Positions 46,453 through 59,335 of a stretch of 64,000 nucleotides of DNA are shown piece after piece (the stretch's first letter is position 1; each line of letters opens with the position of its first letter). The notes beneath the pieces are model-generated. The model was not told where the DNA came from. It did not search any database and saw only the letters and a list, made by a program, of their open reading frames with translations. Origin of the DNA: Heterobilharzia americana. Taxonomy: Eukaryota > Platyhelminthes > Trematoda > Strigeidida > Schistosomatidae. The stretch covers positions 53,869,890 to 53,933,889 of the forward strand of contig OX104134.1 of NCBI GenBank assembly GCA_944470555.2, given 5' to 3'. Made by a program: the position numbers and the translations under genes.

Positions 46453-48939
46453 TTGCACATGGTTCCCAGAAAGGATAGCAACGACTGGCGTCCAACCGGT
46501 GATTACCGAAGGCTTAACGCCAAAACGACTCTGGACTGCCACCCGATACCTCACGTTTACGATTCGACTGCAACCTTATGCGGAATGAACATTTTCTCCA
46601 AAATCGACTTGGTCAAAGCGTACAACCAGATACCTATGGCAGCAGAAGATATCGCGAAAACAGCCATTATTACTCCTTTTGGCCTGTTTGAATTCCTGCG
46701 CATGCCATTTGGTCTTCGGAATGCAGCACAAACATTCCAACGCTTTATGGGTGATGTCTTCCGTGGTTTGAATTTTGTTCATGTCTACATCGATGACTGT
46801 CTAATTGCGAGTCCAGATAAGGAAACTCACCTTAAACATTTGGACCTCGCATTCGAAAGACTTAAAAAACATGGCATCACAGTCAACTTACAGAAGTGTG
46901 AAATAGGAGTTGAATCACTCAGCTTCCTTGGGCATACCATTGACAACAAAGGTATACGCCCATTGAGAGATAAAGTGGCGGCTATCACAAACTATCCAGA
47001 GCCGACCACTGTGAAACATCTCCGCACTTTCAATGGCCTGGTAAGTTATTACCGAAGGTTTATCCCTAACTGTGCCTCTGTCATGAGACCACTAACAGAT
47101 CTACTTCGAGGAACTGCGAAGTTCGTGTCTCTGGACAACGCGGCTAGACTTGCTTTCTCTAAAGTCAAGGAAGCCATTTCGAACGCAACCATGCTTATGC
47201 ATCATGACCCCAATGCTCCTTTGAGTATTGCTGTTGATGCATCTGATTCAGCAATTGGAGCAGTTTTGCAACAGTTGACTGACAACCAGTGGCAACCGTT
47301 AGCCTTTTTCTCGAGGCGGCTGCAAGACGCGGAAACAAGATACAGTACATTTGGTAGGGAACTCCTAGCCATGTACTGTTCTGTACGCCATTTTCGACAT
47401 TCTGTGGAAGGTCGTGATTTCATTATTTTCACAGACCACAAACCGTTAACGTTTTCCCTCAGCTCGGCGTCTGACAAATACTCCCCTCGTGAGTCGCGAC
47501 AGCTGGATTACATTTCCCAGTTCACGTCAGACATCCGCCACATTTCTGGAGCAAACAACTCCGCAGCCGACGCACTATCTCGAATAGCTTCGATAAATCA
47601 TATCGAGGGTATTGATCTCGTTGAACTAGCTCGGCGTCAAAAGGAAGACCTTGAGCTGCATCATGAGTTGTCGTCCACAACTCTCAAACTGCGACTTTGT
47701 CCGGTTGGATCAGACAAGGATACAATTTTGTGCGATGTCTCTGCTAGTCAACCACGCCCAATAGTTCCGAAGAGTTGTCGACGCAACGTCTTCAATACGT
47801 TGCACAAACTCTCTCATCCAGGTGTACGAGCCACCATTAGGCTTATCGCACAACGTTTCTGCTGGCCTGGGATGAACAAAGACGTTAAGGAGTGGGCCCA
47901 GTCGTGCTTAGCTTGTCAAAAGTGTAAAGTCACGCGACACACGAAAAGCCCTTTAGGCTCATTTCTAGCCCCAGACATGCGTTTCGACCACGTCCATATA
48001 GATATTGTAGGACCCCTACCAGAATCTAATGGATGTACCTACCTTTTCAACTTTGTTGATCGTTTCACACGATGGCCGGAAGCAGTACCCATTTAGAACA
48101 TTACTGCCGAAACAGCAGCTCGTGTTTTCGTCGAAAGATGGATCGCGAACTTCGGATGTCCATCTTACGTCACAACCGACCGTGGGCGCCAATTTGAGTG
48201 TGGATTATTTCACGCTCTAACGGCACTTTTAGGTTGCACTCGGTTCCGAACGACAGCCTACCATCCACAAGCAAATGGCATGGTAGAGCGTTTCCATCGA
48301 CAGCTGAAAGCTTCCCTTTCAGCTACAAACATACCTCAGTGGACCGAGGCTCTGCCTCTAGTCCTACTAGGTATTCGTAACGCGTTGAAAGTTGATGCTG
48401 GATGCACTCCTGCAGAACTCGTCTATGGGACCACTCTTCTCCTACCAGGTGAGTTTGTTTCCCCTTCAACTTTCAAACATGTTTCCGACAGGGCATCTTA
48501 CGTGACTAGGCTTACAAACGCAATGCGTTCAGTTAGGCCTTCTCCGATTAGACCGCAAACGACTGATGTTTTCGTTCACCCCAGTTTACAGAAGACATCA
48601 CACGTGTTTGTTCGCCACGACGCCGTTCGTCGACCACTTGAACCACCCTACGACGGGCCATTCAAAGTGATTAAGCGACACGAGAAATTCTATATAATTG
48701 AGCGAGACGGACGTGAAGATACTGTCAGTATCGACCGTTTGAAACCAGCTTATTTCGAAGGCAACCCCATTATAAGTGACGTTTCAGCTCGCTACATCCG
48801 ACCGACGGATGACTCAATTATCGAAATTCTCGACGATGTGCCTGGTAATGCACAGCTGCAACAACCATCGGCACAACAGAAAACACGATCAGGTCGAACC
48901 GTCAGGTTCCCAGAGTATCTGAAGTCATATTCAACTTAG
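46453..48939 (+). pseudogene. pol: reverse transcriptase, RNase H, integrase; one internal stop
   Basis: A single frame runs from 46,453 to the TAG at 48,937 except for a TAG at 48,094. RT: DWRPTGDYRRLN, FSKIDLVKAYNQIP, MPFGLRNAAQTFQRFM, VYIDDCLIAS (catalytic YIDD near 46,785). RNase H: SIAVDASDSAIGAVLQQ near 47,225 and FTDHKPLTFSLS near 47,430. Integrase: an HHCC zinc finger HPGVRATIRLI...CLACQKCK (47,815-47,930), first Asp in HIDIVGPLP (47,995), second Asp in TTDRGRQFE (about 48,180), Glu in MVERFHRQLK (48,280). The in-frame stop falls between the first and second catalytic Asp. The C-terminus has a PPYDGPFKVIKR domain of the GPY/F type. Confidence 0.92.
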
Positions 48940-49396
48940 CGGTGTGTGTGCCAACCATTTTTTTCGAGGCACTATTTTTCTTATTGGCCGGCAATGCACA
49001 AATCCTCGTACACTTTGCCTTTTTATATCAATTTTTATTACCATATAATGAAACTTTTAAAAAACGGTGTAGATAAGCGTAAATTTTTATTTTTCGATAT
49101 GTTTATATATGAATAATTCCCATTTTTACGCAACGTTTTCGTGGTATCAAAGACTTTTATTTATATTCCAGGTGCAACGAGCACTGGATGGAACGTCAAA
49201 AGGAACTGATGACGGCAATCAACGTCCAATTCGATTTATTGTATTTTGTTATTCAATTGCCACGACACCCTAGAATAAGTTCAGACAACTAGGGGCCACT
49301 TCACGCAGTGAGCCCATCGAAAGAGTTTTACCAGTGGAGAAACCACTGGGTTTTTACTTCCGGCTGGCGTCGTCTTGGGGTCCTCATGAACCCACT

Positions 49397-49410
49397 AGGG
49401 GGGAGTGATC
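49397..49410 (+). promoter_or_regulatory. polypurine tract
   Basis: AGGGGGGAGTGATC lies immediately before the 3' LTR start TGTAGC and is also present in the inverted copy at 62,091-62,104. Confidence 0.85.
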
Positions 49411-49626
49411 TGTAGCCTCATACGTTGCACTGCTCGTAATCGATTCTGTAACCAGTTAGTTGGAATGCATCGGTGTCTTGGCACAACCAACTTAATATAC
49501 TACTCCATCTGACTATGTAATAGTGTCCTCCCTTGGTCTCGTACTCGTGGGTGTGTAGAAAGTTCGAATAATTAGTGATTGGTCTTTGCTCCTGTCGAGT
49601 TCGCACCAGGACAAATCCTGAATTAC
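49411..49626 (+). repeat. 3' LTR with a 130-bp internal deletion
   Basis: The first dozen bases (TGTAGCCTCATAC) jump directly to GTTGCACTGCTCG; in the inverted copy these points are 130 bp further apart. Outside the deletion it is nearly identical to the LTR of the inverted copy and clearly diverged from its own 5' LTR. Confidence 0.9.
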
Positions 49627-50004
49627 CTAATGATTGACTACCTAAGAGTGCAGGACCGAGGGAGAGCACAATAGGCTCGTCCGGTAGAAGTCTCTTATTT
49701 GATGACCCACACCAATATCCTGAGATAATTGACGCAGTTGCCTGAGGAACTGGGTAGGATCGATGCGACACAGCACGTATTAATGCTAAATTATGTGGAT
49801 GCTTGAAATTCCACCATCTACTTATCATGTCAGCCATAAATATTAGGGCCAGAAGAAATGTATTGAATAAAGCTGAACCGCAGGCTATTGTATCCTGGCA
49901 CACGTACACTCTGCAACTTCAGGACCTGATTTTTCAAACGACTACATAGTTGCAAATGCTGGAGAGGTATCACTGCTACCTTATGACTCATGGCATGCGC
50001 CTCT
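49627..50004. repeat. 3' flank shared with the inverted copy
   Basis: These 378 bp beyond the LTR also occur, inverted, at 61,367-61,746. Similarity stops sharply at 'tggcatgcgcctct'. Because they lie outside the LTR, they mark a duplicated genomic segment rather than two independent insertions. Confidence 0.9.
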
Positions 50005-51690
50005 AGTATCATCGATGAGGCGGTTTCGTAGCAAGAAATCAAGGGCCTTTCGCTATCTGCCCCATCTTTTCGCTTAGTACAGTGGTAGTCTATTCGGTAT
50101 GAAAGTGATTATCGCAGGTCTAGACAGTAAGTCGTCTGGCGCATGCTGACGGGCACTGTCTTTGCATACAAATACGTTGGTAAAGCCTAATGAAACTGAA
50201 CTAATATCAACATCATGTGCAAGGACATGGGAACACAGCAGTTAGCTTATGAGAAAACTATCTTTAAAATCTTCGGTAGTAGATCCTTGGAATGCTCCTA
50301 ACATATGCGTCAAGAAAATTTGTTCTAAAGTGACAATATGGCTGCATGCAGTTTCTTATGGCATAGGAATTTGACTTCATATTGTCAGTTACGTTTTTTT
50401 CCTATGGGAACAAGTAACTTGGTGTTGCGTGTGTTTAGATTTTATCCTTGTAGTGTGTTCGAAAACACTGACCATTTATTTCGTTTGACTTCGTTCAATT
50501 TATTGTTCTTGTTTCGGCTAGTGTCACCACTGTATTTCGTTTTGGCCAGAAACTGTAGTAGCAGTTAAAATTGAAGGTTTGCAACTAAATTTTGTACATA
50601 TCTTTTGTTGTAGAAAACAATTTTCACAAGGTTCACTTGATATCTGAATATACATTAGTGTTTTGGATTTGATTGAGTTTGGGAACTGCGGGAATTTGTA
50701 TCTTCGTTACACACTACTCAATGGATTCGCAGTAACCTCAGTCCAGTTGAATACTGATAACAAGGACAACAGTTGTTGTTCACCACACATCGGTTAACAT
50801 TCTGAGATAAAATCCTTATTACTCTCGATTCACAGCTATAAAGATGACTGACAAAGTATTCTCACTCCACAAATTAGAACGAGCAGACACTGGTAGTGCT
50901 AAGTCGCGGCTTCTGTCCAGTGGCAACCCTTCGGAATATGACGGATCTTATATTTGTAGTCATATGCATCTATTATGACATTAAGAACCTACAGCACCCA
51001 AAAAGCTAGCAAGAATGATTCGCTTTTGCCGGGGACTGCAACAAACAAGATGCAAAGTCAGCAACTTAGAAATGCATCATTATTTCCCGCTCTTCTAGTA
51101 GTTATGCACTTCGAAAATTACTGCTAAATGTGACTAATGTGACCCTTTGAAGGGTGTTACAAACTCCAGTCCACAGGCTATTTCTCCTCTAGTGCTCCTG
51201 ATCTCCGACCACCGGAAACGGTGGTTCTGTGTTCGTAGCGTTGAGGTCATGTCGTTATCCATCACTAATCCTGTATGAAGACCAATGGTATATAAGAAAG
51301 TTCAAAAACTAAAGAAAACCAATCGGCTAGCATATAAGATTACCGTATTCTCATAACTCATAATCATTCTGGTACTGGAATCTAACTTACTTGGTAAATG
51401 ATACCCCCATCATCATCCAACCTGAGAAATATTTGCTTGGAACTACACTTTTGGTCATATATTTGGAACCTTCACGTCTGCCTTCCAGAGCACGAAAATG
51501 AGTGTCTTTAGTGTTCGTGGAAATAACAGTCACAGTGCAAAGAGAATGAAGACCACTAATCCGCCACCCGAAAACTAAAGTTCTTTCAAAAACGTTGGTT
51601 TTTTGTCTAACCTTCACAATCTTATGTCTGATGCATACAATGATAATAACGAATTTGAAAATTTGAAAAGCAGCTGAAAATATACAGCAA
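50005..51690. other. unassigned region
   Basis: No mobile element is recognised. A minus-strand frame 51,617-51,387 runs to a strong donor-like ACCAA/GTAAGT near 51,392 and could hide an exon, but the acceptor is weak and the protein is not recognised. Confidence 0.3.
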
Positions 51691-51699
51691 AAGCAAGGC

Positions 51700-53010
51700 T
51701 TCTCTCAACCTTGGTTGAGTCTGTGTATTTTTTTTTAGAATCTTTCACTTAGTCCCATTTCTGAAAAACGTCATTTATCCTATCTAGACCGAAATCCCGC
51801 TCAAAAACGTTAACCAGTAACTATAGACCAATAAATGTTGCACCTTCAGCCACCAGAATCCTTGAGGTCATTAAGAATAGCGTTATTCAGAAAATACTGA
51901 GTAATGGTATTAGACCAGCCAGCCAGCATTGATACTGGAGATAGAGATGCTGCATAACTGCCCATCTTGACTTCTTTAACTACCACACTACCACGTGCAA
52001 TCAACTGTTCCTTGTATTTTATTCAGACATTTTCGAGGTATATTGAAGTCTGTAGGAGTTCACTATCCATTACTAGAATGAATTAAGTCTTTCTTCAGTA
52101 ATCGCATTGCAGTGGTAAAAGCAGCCACACATGCTTCGAACATTATATCACCTACATCTGGAGTATGTCAAGGAACTGTTTTAGGTTCCTTTCTGCTTAA
52201 TGTGTACGTCAATATCACTCGCAGCTTCTGCACATTCGGAAGGCACTTTTGCTGATTGTCTTAAAGCCCCACACACATTCATTTAGGTCAATCTATCTCA
52301 GTTCTAAACATCAGTGTAAAGTTAGCTTGACCTAATATCCACATGGTCTACTGCTCGGAAATTTTATTTCATCACAAGCAAGCGAGGCTGGACATGTTTA
52401 AGTGCTCCGTCGACAGGCACACAACTACATCTTCAGTCGATGAAACCACTCGTTCCTAACAGCGCCCGTGACCTCGGGCTAAGGTACTCGGGTGACCTAA
52501 CATTTCTCTGGACGAATCGCATTACAGACTCGCTAGCGTAAAACCCTATTGTGATGCATGATTCTTAACATCTACCTCAGAGACGCCAAGTTACTTCCTG
52601 ATGAAACGTTGGAACCACCACCATCGGAATACTGTCCCTTCATGTTGAGTAGCATAGGCATAAGTGATACCAGACATAGAGGGTGTCAAAGGTCATTCTA
52701 CATCTCTATTACTAGCTTACAAGTGCAGGCAGCCTAGAGACATGGCACCAAATCTGGAACCACTTTGGAGCCCGTGGCCGAAAATTAACTTTAGACTTTC
52801 CTTCAGTGTGATGCACAAATTAATGTTTAAAGCCTTTGGTACGTTTCAACATGAACAAAGCAGTCGTCTCGGTTTGCTGAGCCATATCTACAGCGTCCCC
52901 AGGAAGAATTTTAGGTCCTCTTTAGGTTTGGGTTTTCCCATGATGAGGATCTCTCAGATTTGGAACGCACTTGAACTAAAAACCAGTCTCAAAATCAACT
53001 CGTGAATTTC
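51700..53010 (+). mobile_element. CR1/jockey-like LINE relic, reverse transcriptase part
   Basis: Plus-strand conceptual pieces occur in the right order: NYRPINVAPSATRILE near 51,815, GVCQGTVLGSFLLNVYVNI near 52,165, ARDLGLRYSGDLTFLWTNRI near 52,465 and a C-terminal block 52,700-53,000 ending ISQIWNALE. These match RT motifs and the C-terminal region of CR1/jockey-type elements. Many stops; the YADD box is not preserved. Confidence 0.7.
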
Positions 53011-53359
53011 ACAGGTTAACAATTAAACTCTTATGGTCTGGCGGCTTCCTCACCATTTTCTTTTTGCGTTTGTATTTCATTACCAGTCGACTTGAGTACA
53101 CTATAGGTTATTATATATTCACCTTTATCTGCTTTTCCTTTTCTTTCTGGCAGATATGTTCACGATGCGGCCACTGCACCACAATCATTCTGCAACTTCA
53201 CTCGAAATTTATAGCTCCAATTAAAATTGTATTTGAAAATATTGATATCAGATCCTGTTTGTATCCAGATATGCAGGGTCTCACCTACTGACACCCACCC
53301 ACTTCGCAACGGGGCAAGCCGAAACTGACCGTGTACGAAGCGTCAGCCTTGACGGCACA

Positions 53360-53960
53360 CTGAATTGTTCAACGGCGAAATTTTACATATCATCCGGCGT
53401 AATAGGGCAACAGTTGCCGGATTGGGTTACATCTTTGGCTTTTTCATTCAGATGACTGTCTGCAACAACATACACCTAAAAGCAACTGCTGAATGTTGCA
53501 TGAAAGCACGCATTACTGGTCCTAATTTTGCTCCGGCCATTGTGGCATTTAAATCTAGTTTTGCCTGCCGCCTGTAGACAGCATAAATTCATTGAGTATT
53601 CAAGTATTTTCAGCTTCATGTATGCTCAACATTTGTTATGTTGCATGCACTTCTGCCTATGTGACTCATTAACTGGAGTTTGAGGCCTGATCATTGTTGC
53701 CAGGTTACTGCTCATACTGAGTAATGGTACCCTAATTACTTTTCACTTCTGTCATGTAGCGAAATAGTTTTTACCTAAAATTTCTGACCTGTGTTATCCA
53801 TCTAATGGCATACTGTGGGAGACAATACATGGTTAGACTATTTATGCCCCGTAAATTTTCTCCGATTGGCTGACAACAATGACATTCAAATAATGTGTGC
53901 GGAAATGAAATACTTTTTTGTGCATTGTTCAAAATGAATAATTGCCATCATCACTGAGTG
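53360..53960 (+). repeat. dispersed repeat, copy 2 (same family as 740-1,300)
   Basis: See copy 1 for the shared blocks. Here the repeat is followed, after about 300 bp, by the LINE relic starting near 54.2 kb, which suggests but does not prove that it is the LINE's 5' region. Confidence 0.55.
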
Positions 53961-55979
53961 CACCATAAGTATCCTGTATGGCACTTTATATGCACAGATT
54001 GAAGGTTCTACTACACATCCATTAAGCTTTCATTCGTGAGAGCGATGGAACTTTGCCACAACTTCGCATTCCATACTAGTTGTCACACATTTCTTTGTAC
54101 ACACGATGGTAAACACCATTCTGTGTTGCCGCCAAGTTTCTAATCTTGCTGTTTCGCTAGACAGTACATTTTTGTTGCTTGATGTCTGTACCTTGAAGCC
54201 TTAATACGAGTAACGTTATCGTTGCCGTAAACAAACCAATCCATAAAGCTAAGAGATCAAAATTTTCGAATCCGTCACTGGGGTCTGAAAACAGTTTTTT
54301 ACCAACGGTCCCTCTGTCAGACGTCACAACTTACGTAGATACTGGTGTTTTTGCGAAAAAGCGTAATATCGTGGATGACAGCAATGGGAGTGCTGGTTTT
54401 CAGCGTAAACTAGATTGTCTCACACCTCTGATTTGCCTACTGAACCCTATAACAGACTTATCAATGGATAGTCTTATCAAGTGTGAAACATTAGTGAACT
54501 TTGTAGCCACTGGAGCCAGCAAACAACTGACTTCGTCATGTAACTCCATCGTCGTCAATGTCCCTGTTAGTCTTCCATTAACATGCATTAAAAAAATCTC
54601 TTCCAAGCCTGTGGTTTGCATAAATCCATTTGCACGGCCCGGCGCCTTAGGAAGGGGACTAGTTAACGCTCCTGTCCAATATTATTCCAGTTCAGCTCAT
54701 TCCTAGTTGCAAGACACTTCTGTGGTTCACAGAAATCTGTAAGACTCTTAAAATTCTGCGAGAATGTTAGGGTACTTCCAGATCTTACCCCTGTCAACGA
54801 CGGACACGTGGTTCAAACCTTACGAAATCCCTCTGGTAACTTCGTCCGAGCCAACAGCCATCCGAGACATACCGGTGCCTTGGAGTCAGCTCATCTCATC
54901 AGGCAACATTGTTAGCGTAGATCAAAAAAGGTTGACCGTAGAATATTGTTGCGAGTACATCGGTTGCTACCGTTTCACCTACCTACATAGTAGTAACCAC
55001 CGAAAGTGAAGGTCAAATCCCCTCCAGTTATGCAGATTTATTCGGGAATGATGCTGATATAGATGGCAACGGTATTGATGTATCCGATATGCGCCTGGTT
55101 TCACTGAAGTTCCTGACGAAATTTGCATCCCCGGATGCAATTACGCTGATTAGCCTTTACCTTCCTTGAGCCTCTCACATACGATGATGACGATGACCTC
55201 CAGGTGTGTTGAGTGCCATGTTTTGGAGATCTAAACCTAAAAATCCTAGTACAGGTTTACCGCCTAAGTCCGTGACACAGGAACGAATTAGCCATCCTCG
55301 AAATAACTACATCCAGTCTGTTAAACCTAGTGACTATAACACCATTCAAAGAGTGATCCCGTTTACCTACACAGATACATCCACGACGCCCATCGGTAAG
55401 ATATCAGGCTCTAAAGCACCTTCACTAACCAACAGAAAGGTGGGATTCAAACACCAAGATGGTAAAGGGAAAGGGTACATACGTAAAGAAGGTTGATAAC
55501 ACAAACGCCTCCCATACCCAAGAGAACGAGGGCTACAAGAGAAACAACAGGTTTTTCTCCTCGCAACCATCTACACAACGTTCAGCTCCAGTGTATGCTT
55601 ACCCCGGTGCGACGACAGCACCTCCCAACTAGGAGCCTGATGTTCAGACGAAGACTGTGATACTGGCTCCCCAATATAATGCACCCTACCCTTTCCCACA
55701 CAGAAGTCAAACCACGGACTTATACGGCTCATTTTCACAGATATCCATACCCTGGGCCTATACTAAAAATTCAAATTTTTGCGGACAGCAAAAATTAATA
55801 GCACCACCTGCCGTTCAAGTAATGACGGTTTTGAGCCAGCTGCTTTCAGCCTCAACCCACAACCGCTACAGTGGCGGGGAAGATGTTACGCCAACCTGCC
55901 ATCCCCCCAGGTCACAACATGCAGCGGGTCAACACTTGATACAATAAAGGATAATATTAGTAGCAACCCAGGCATATCT

Positions 55980-56423
55980 TATTCCCCTAGTATGTCCTCG
56001 AAATTAAGTCCTACCCCATGTAGCTCACCGCTACGGTTCAACCTAACCTACCAGAACGAGCTTTTCGAAAACAGGTTTAAGTACTACTGCCTATCCACTT
56101 TTACAACCTTCCGTCTGATTAACGTCCGTTCCACACGCAACAAAATGAGTGAGATCAGTATGGTGTCGATTACGTCTGACCCCTGCCCAATATTTTTCAC
56201 TGAAGCTTGGTGTACTTTAGATACTCCTGATAGTGATGTCTCTGTCGTCATTTATACTCCCTTTAGGGGAGATAGGTATAGTAGTGGGGGTGGTGGTCGC
56301 ATCATTTATATCAGGCCCAACATCGCCGCGACAAATTGCAGTACTCCAGAATTTAGTTTGCTCGGTGACTCAGTGTGGGTTGTGGCCAAGTTTTCAAACG
56401 CTATGACCATCCTCTTAGGGTGA
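55980..56423 (+). pseudogene. LINE endonuclease domain
   Basis: An open frame carries INVRSTRNKMSEISMVSITS, TEAWCTLDTPDSDVSVVIYT, PFRGDRYSSGGGGRIIYIR and LLGDSVWVVAKF, the order seen in APE-like endonucleases of CR1/jockey LINEs. It ends at a TGA (56,421-56,423) where the domain should continue. Confidence 0.8.
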
Positions 56424-56939
56424 ATCCATCATCCCCCTTGCTCTACTGTAGATTATGATGACAGGCTTGCAGAAGTGTTCACTTGTGTAACAACACTACC
56501 CTACTCCATGAAATTGTATGGGGAGACTTTAATATGCCTGACAACAAGTGGTAGTCACTTACTTCCCCTGGGCGGTTTGATAATTTTATTAATGTGTTAG
56601 ATTATGGGGGATGGTGCCAGCATGTAATGCAACCAACCAGACGCAGTAACATACTTCACCCAGTTTTCACCAATGGGTTTTTGCCTGTTACTCTTCGGGT
56701 CTGTGGTGTTTGGTAACTTCCGACTATCTCCCAGTACTACGTCAGCTCCCAGATCAAAAACAACCACAATTAGATGATATAAAAATGTCATCCGAGAAGA
56801 GATGCAGTACACGTTGCGATGTTTGGACTGAAGTTCTTTTTTCACCAGTAGCTCAACCCATGAACTAAGTGATATCTTCTATAGTTCCACGAATGTAATT
56901 CACGATCTTATTGCTTCGGAGGTATCAGTAGTAATTAGA

Positions 56940-58105
56940 GAGCCGAAAGTGGATTTCATCCCAGAAAATGTACCTATCAGCATGCGCAGACATGCCAGAA
57001 ATTTCTATCGACCTCATAGCTTTTCATCCCCTGTCTCATTAAAAATTGTTCATGACAGCTTCAAATCAAATAGGTTACTCAAAGCAATCAAGCAAGAAAC
57101 CAATAGCAACTCACAAACAGGAGATCTTCAATCAGTAGCGAGAATTCTAAAATCCCGTGCAAACTTATCCAGAGTAATTCCTAGTAGTCTGATCACTGGT
57201 GGAGACATTCCTCATGATGACCCAAGTAAGATCTATGGGCTGTTTAATAATCATTTTGCAAGCTGCTTCACACATGAAGATAGTCTACTAGACATACAAA
57301 TGCCCATTTTACCACACTATTCGCCAAGTAATGTTTCCTTTACACAGAGAAAGATAGTTGACGCAGTTGCTTCACTACAGAACTCATTTACCACCGGATC
57401 CGATGGGATCCCATCTGTCCTCTTAAAAATGGGTGGCAAAGACAAACCATCGATCCTTATGAAGCTATTTTCAATATCCCTCACTGAGACATGCTACCCC
57501 GACCGCTGGAAGCTGTCGTACATATCTCCCAAGTCCAAATCTGGTCCGTCAGATGTTCAAAGCTATCGTCCCGTAGGTATTACATCTGTAGTCTCCCGTA
57601 GAAGAAGGTGGTTGTGCAAGAAATTACTGATTATGTGGTCGCCCATCAACTACTTTCTCCTTTGCAGCATGGCTTCTTTGAAAAGTCTTCATGCAGTACC
57701 TATCTACTGGATCATTTGAGGAAGTCACCCGCAAACGAGATGAAGGTCTTTTCGTAACTGTTCTACTTTTTGTCTTTAAAAAGCATTTGGCAAAGTGCCT
57801 CATAATCTGTTATTCCTGAAACTTGAATCATCTGGAATTAGTGACTCTCTGTTATCGTGGACAAGTTCATTCCTTGGACATCGTACTCAAATAGTAAACC
57901 TCAGTCACACCTTTTCCTCCCAAAAGCCTATGTTGAGTGGTCATTCAAGGTAGTGTTGGGGCCCTTACTCTTCTTTCTCTACATGAATGCTTCCAAAGTA
58001 GTAAAATATGGTAAGCCCCACCTGTTTGCTGGTGACTCAAAAATTGTATATAGCTTCCCTCACGCAGCACTAAGTGAGGGTTTTAATAGAATACAGGAGT
58101 GAAAT
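56940..58105 (+). pseudogene. LINE reverse transcriptase domain
   Basis: Frame 56,949-57,719 holds the fingers: TTGSDGIPSVLLK, DRWKLSYISPKSKSGPSDVQ and SYRPVGITSVVS. A frame break near 57,720 precedes remnants of motif A (57,760) and GPLLFFLYMN near 57,965. The catalytic box reads FAGDSKIVY near 58,030, so one Asp of FADD is lost. Not functional. Confidence 0.85.
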
Positions 58106-58169
58106 ATAGTAACCTTCAGTCAACTCTAGTAAACGCGGAATTCCCTGTTTCAATAATTCCTACTTAAGC

Positions 58170-58928
58170 GTCAGTTTGCACCTTGACGATTCCATGCTGC
58201 AACCATACAACTCAGTTTGTGATTTAGAAATCCTCCGAACTTTACGTTTACGGAGTATGCCCAGTCCCTTGTATGCAAGTGTAGGCGCTCAGTTGGTCTT
58301 TTGCTTAGACACTGGGACTGGATTGCTTTTATTCAAGGCTGTGATCCGCCCAGTACTTGAATATGGCACAGTCACCTGCAGCAATATGTATGCTTCGGAT
58401 GGAATACGCGCTGAAACTATTCAAAGAACGTTTACCCGCCCTGTACTGGGTGGTCATGGAGAACTTGAATATGGAGGAAGGTGTAAGAAACTGAAGAATG
58501 ACCCATTTTGGCCAAGACGCCTTAGGCTTAACCCTAACCTGTTTTTACGCCTCTTGCATGTCATTACTCATGCCTGTTACTCTGCTACCTTTAAGCTTAC
58601 GTCCTCATACAGTCTACCCAATCGTGAGTGCACCGTATCTGTTGAAAAACACTGCCTTAAACTTCAGTTACTATCCTTTATGATACAGTACAGCAAGTTA
58701 TGGAATAAGCTTCCACACTGTATTCGTATTTGCATGTCCCCACTTCAGCTTCAAAGTCTACTCGATGAATTCCGACAGTTCACGGATATCCATATATTTC
58801 TTGACACTCATAATACATCCACAAATACGAAGTATAATGGAGCAGTCAGCACGCAATCATGGTCGGGCCGATGCGTCCACTTTGAACGTACTTCAAGCTC
58901 TAAATGTATGGATCGGAGTTGTTAGAGA
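58170..58928 (+). pseudogene. LINE C-terminal region
   Basis: An open frame of about 250 codons contains AVIRPVLEYGTVTCSNMY, RRLRLNPNLFLRLLHVITH and SKLWNKLPHCIRI, the conserved region after the RT of CR1/jockey elements. It is the least damaged part of the element. Confidence 0.8.
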
Positions 58929-58984
58929 CCTCGAGTTCCTTCAATACTGATGGGTTTACGATTGCATACAAGGGTGTGAGTACT

Positions 58985-59335
58985 GGTACTTAATATATGG
59001 ACTTAATACATACTGTTCTCAAAGCCACTACAGCATACCCCAGATATAGAAAACTTTGAGAACCTTATAATGGAAAACTAATGGAAAACAGGGAAGTCCT
59101 ACCGAGTGGCCACTAAGGAGATCCTCGAAGAAACCCCAATAGAACAGCACACCAGAGGTCAAAAACGCATATGCGTTCACAGTTCTTCTCCCTCCGAGTC
59201 TGTGGGTACTGGAACGCACTGCCAGCAGAGGTGGACTCCACCCCAACTGTTGAAGGCTTCACGAAGAGGCTAGACAGTCATGCAGAGACTCGAGGTCTAC
59301 CGACGCGTAGCTGGAACACGAAGTGATGTCAAGCC
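58985..59335 (+). mobile_element. 3' fragment of another LINE
   Basis: Near 59,190-59,325 the plus strand reads LRVCGYWNALPAEVDSTPTV and EGFTKRLDSHAETRGLPTRS before a stop, a typical LINE C-terminus (F-S-R-V-W-N-L-P-V-A-P-V-F-K-L-D). It differs from the C-terminus at 58.7 kb, so it belongs to a different element. Confidence 0.7.

Larger units (their letters stand above)
44586..49626 (+). mobile_element. Ty3/gypsy LTR retrotransposon, CsRn1/Boudicca-like
   Basis: A complete order is present: 5' LTR, primer site, gag with CHCC box, protease, RT, RNase H, integrase, polypurine tract, 3' LTR. The tRNA-Trp-type primer site and CHCC (not CCHC) Cys-His box are hallmarks of the CsRn1/Kabuki/Boudicca clade, which includes flatworm elements. 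No env-like frame follows pol. The copy is defective: a nonsense codon and a frameshift in gag, frame changes between protease and RT, a stop in integrase and a 130-bp deletion in the 3' LTR. No clear target-site duplication is seen. Confidence 0.9.
54200..58960 (+). mobile_element. CR1/jockey-clade LINE, near full length but degenerate
   Basis: An ORF1-like zone (54.2-55.9 kb; VRVLPDLTPVNDGHVVQTLR near 54,770, then a Ser/Gln/Pro-rich stretch) is followed by an APE-type endonuclease, reverse transcriptase and C-terminal region in consecutive broken frames. Motif style (NVRSTRNKMSEI, SYRPVGITS, RPVLEYGTVTCSN) fits the CR1/jockey group that includes schistosome SR1 and Perere elements; the exact family is not decided. 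Confidence 0.8.
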
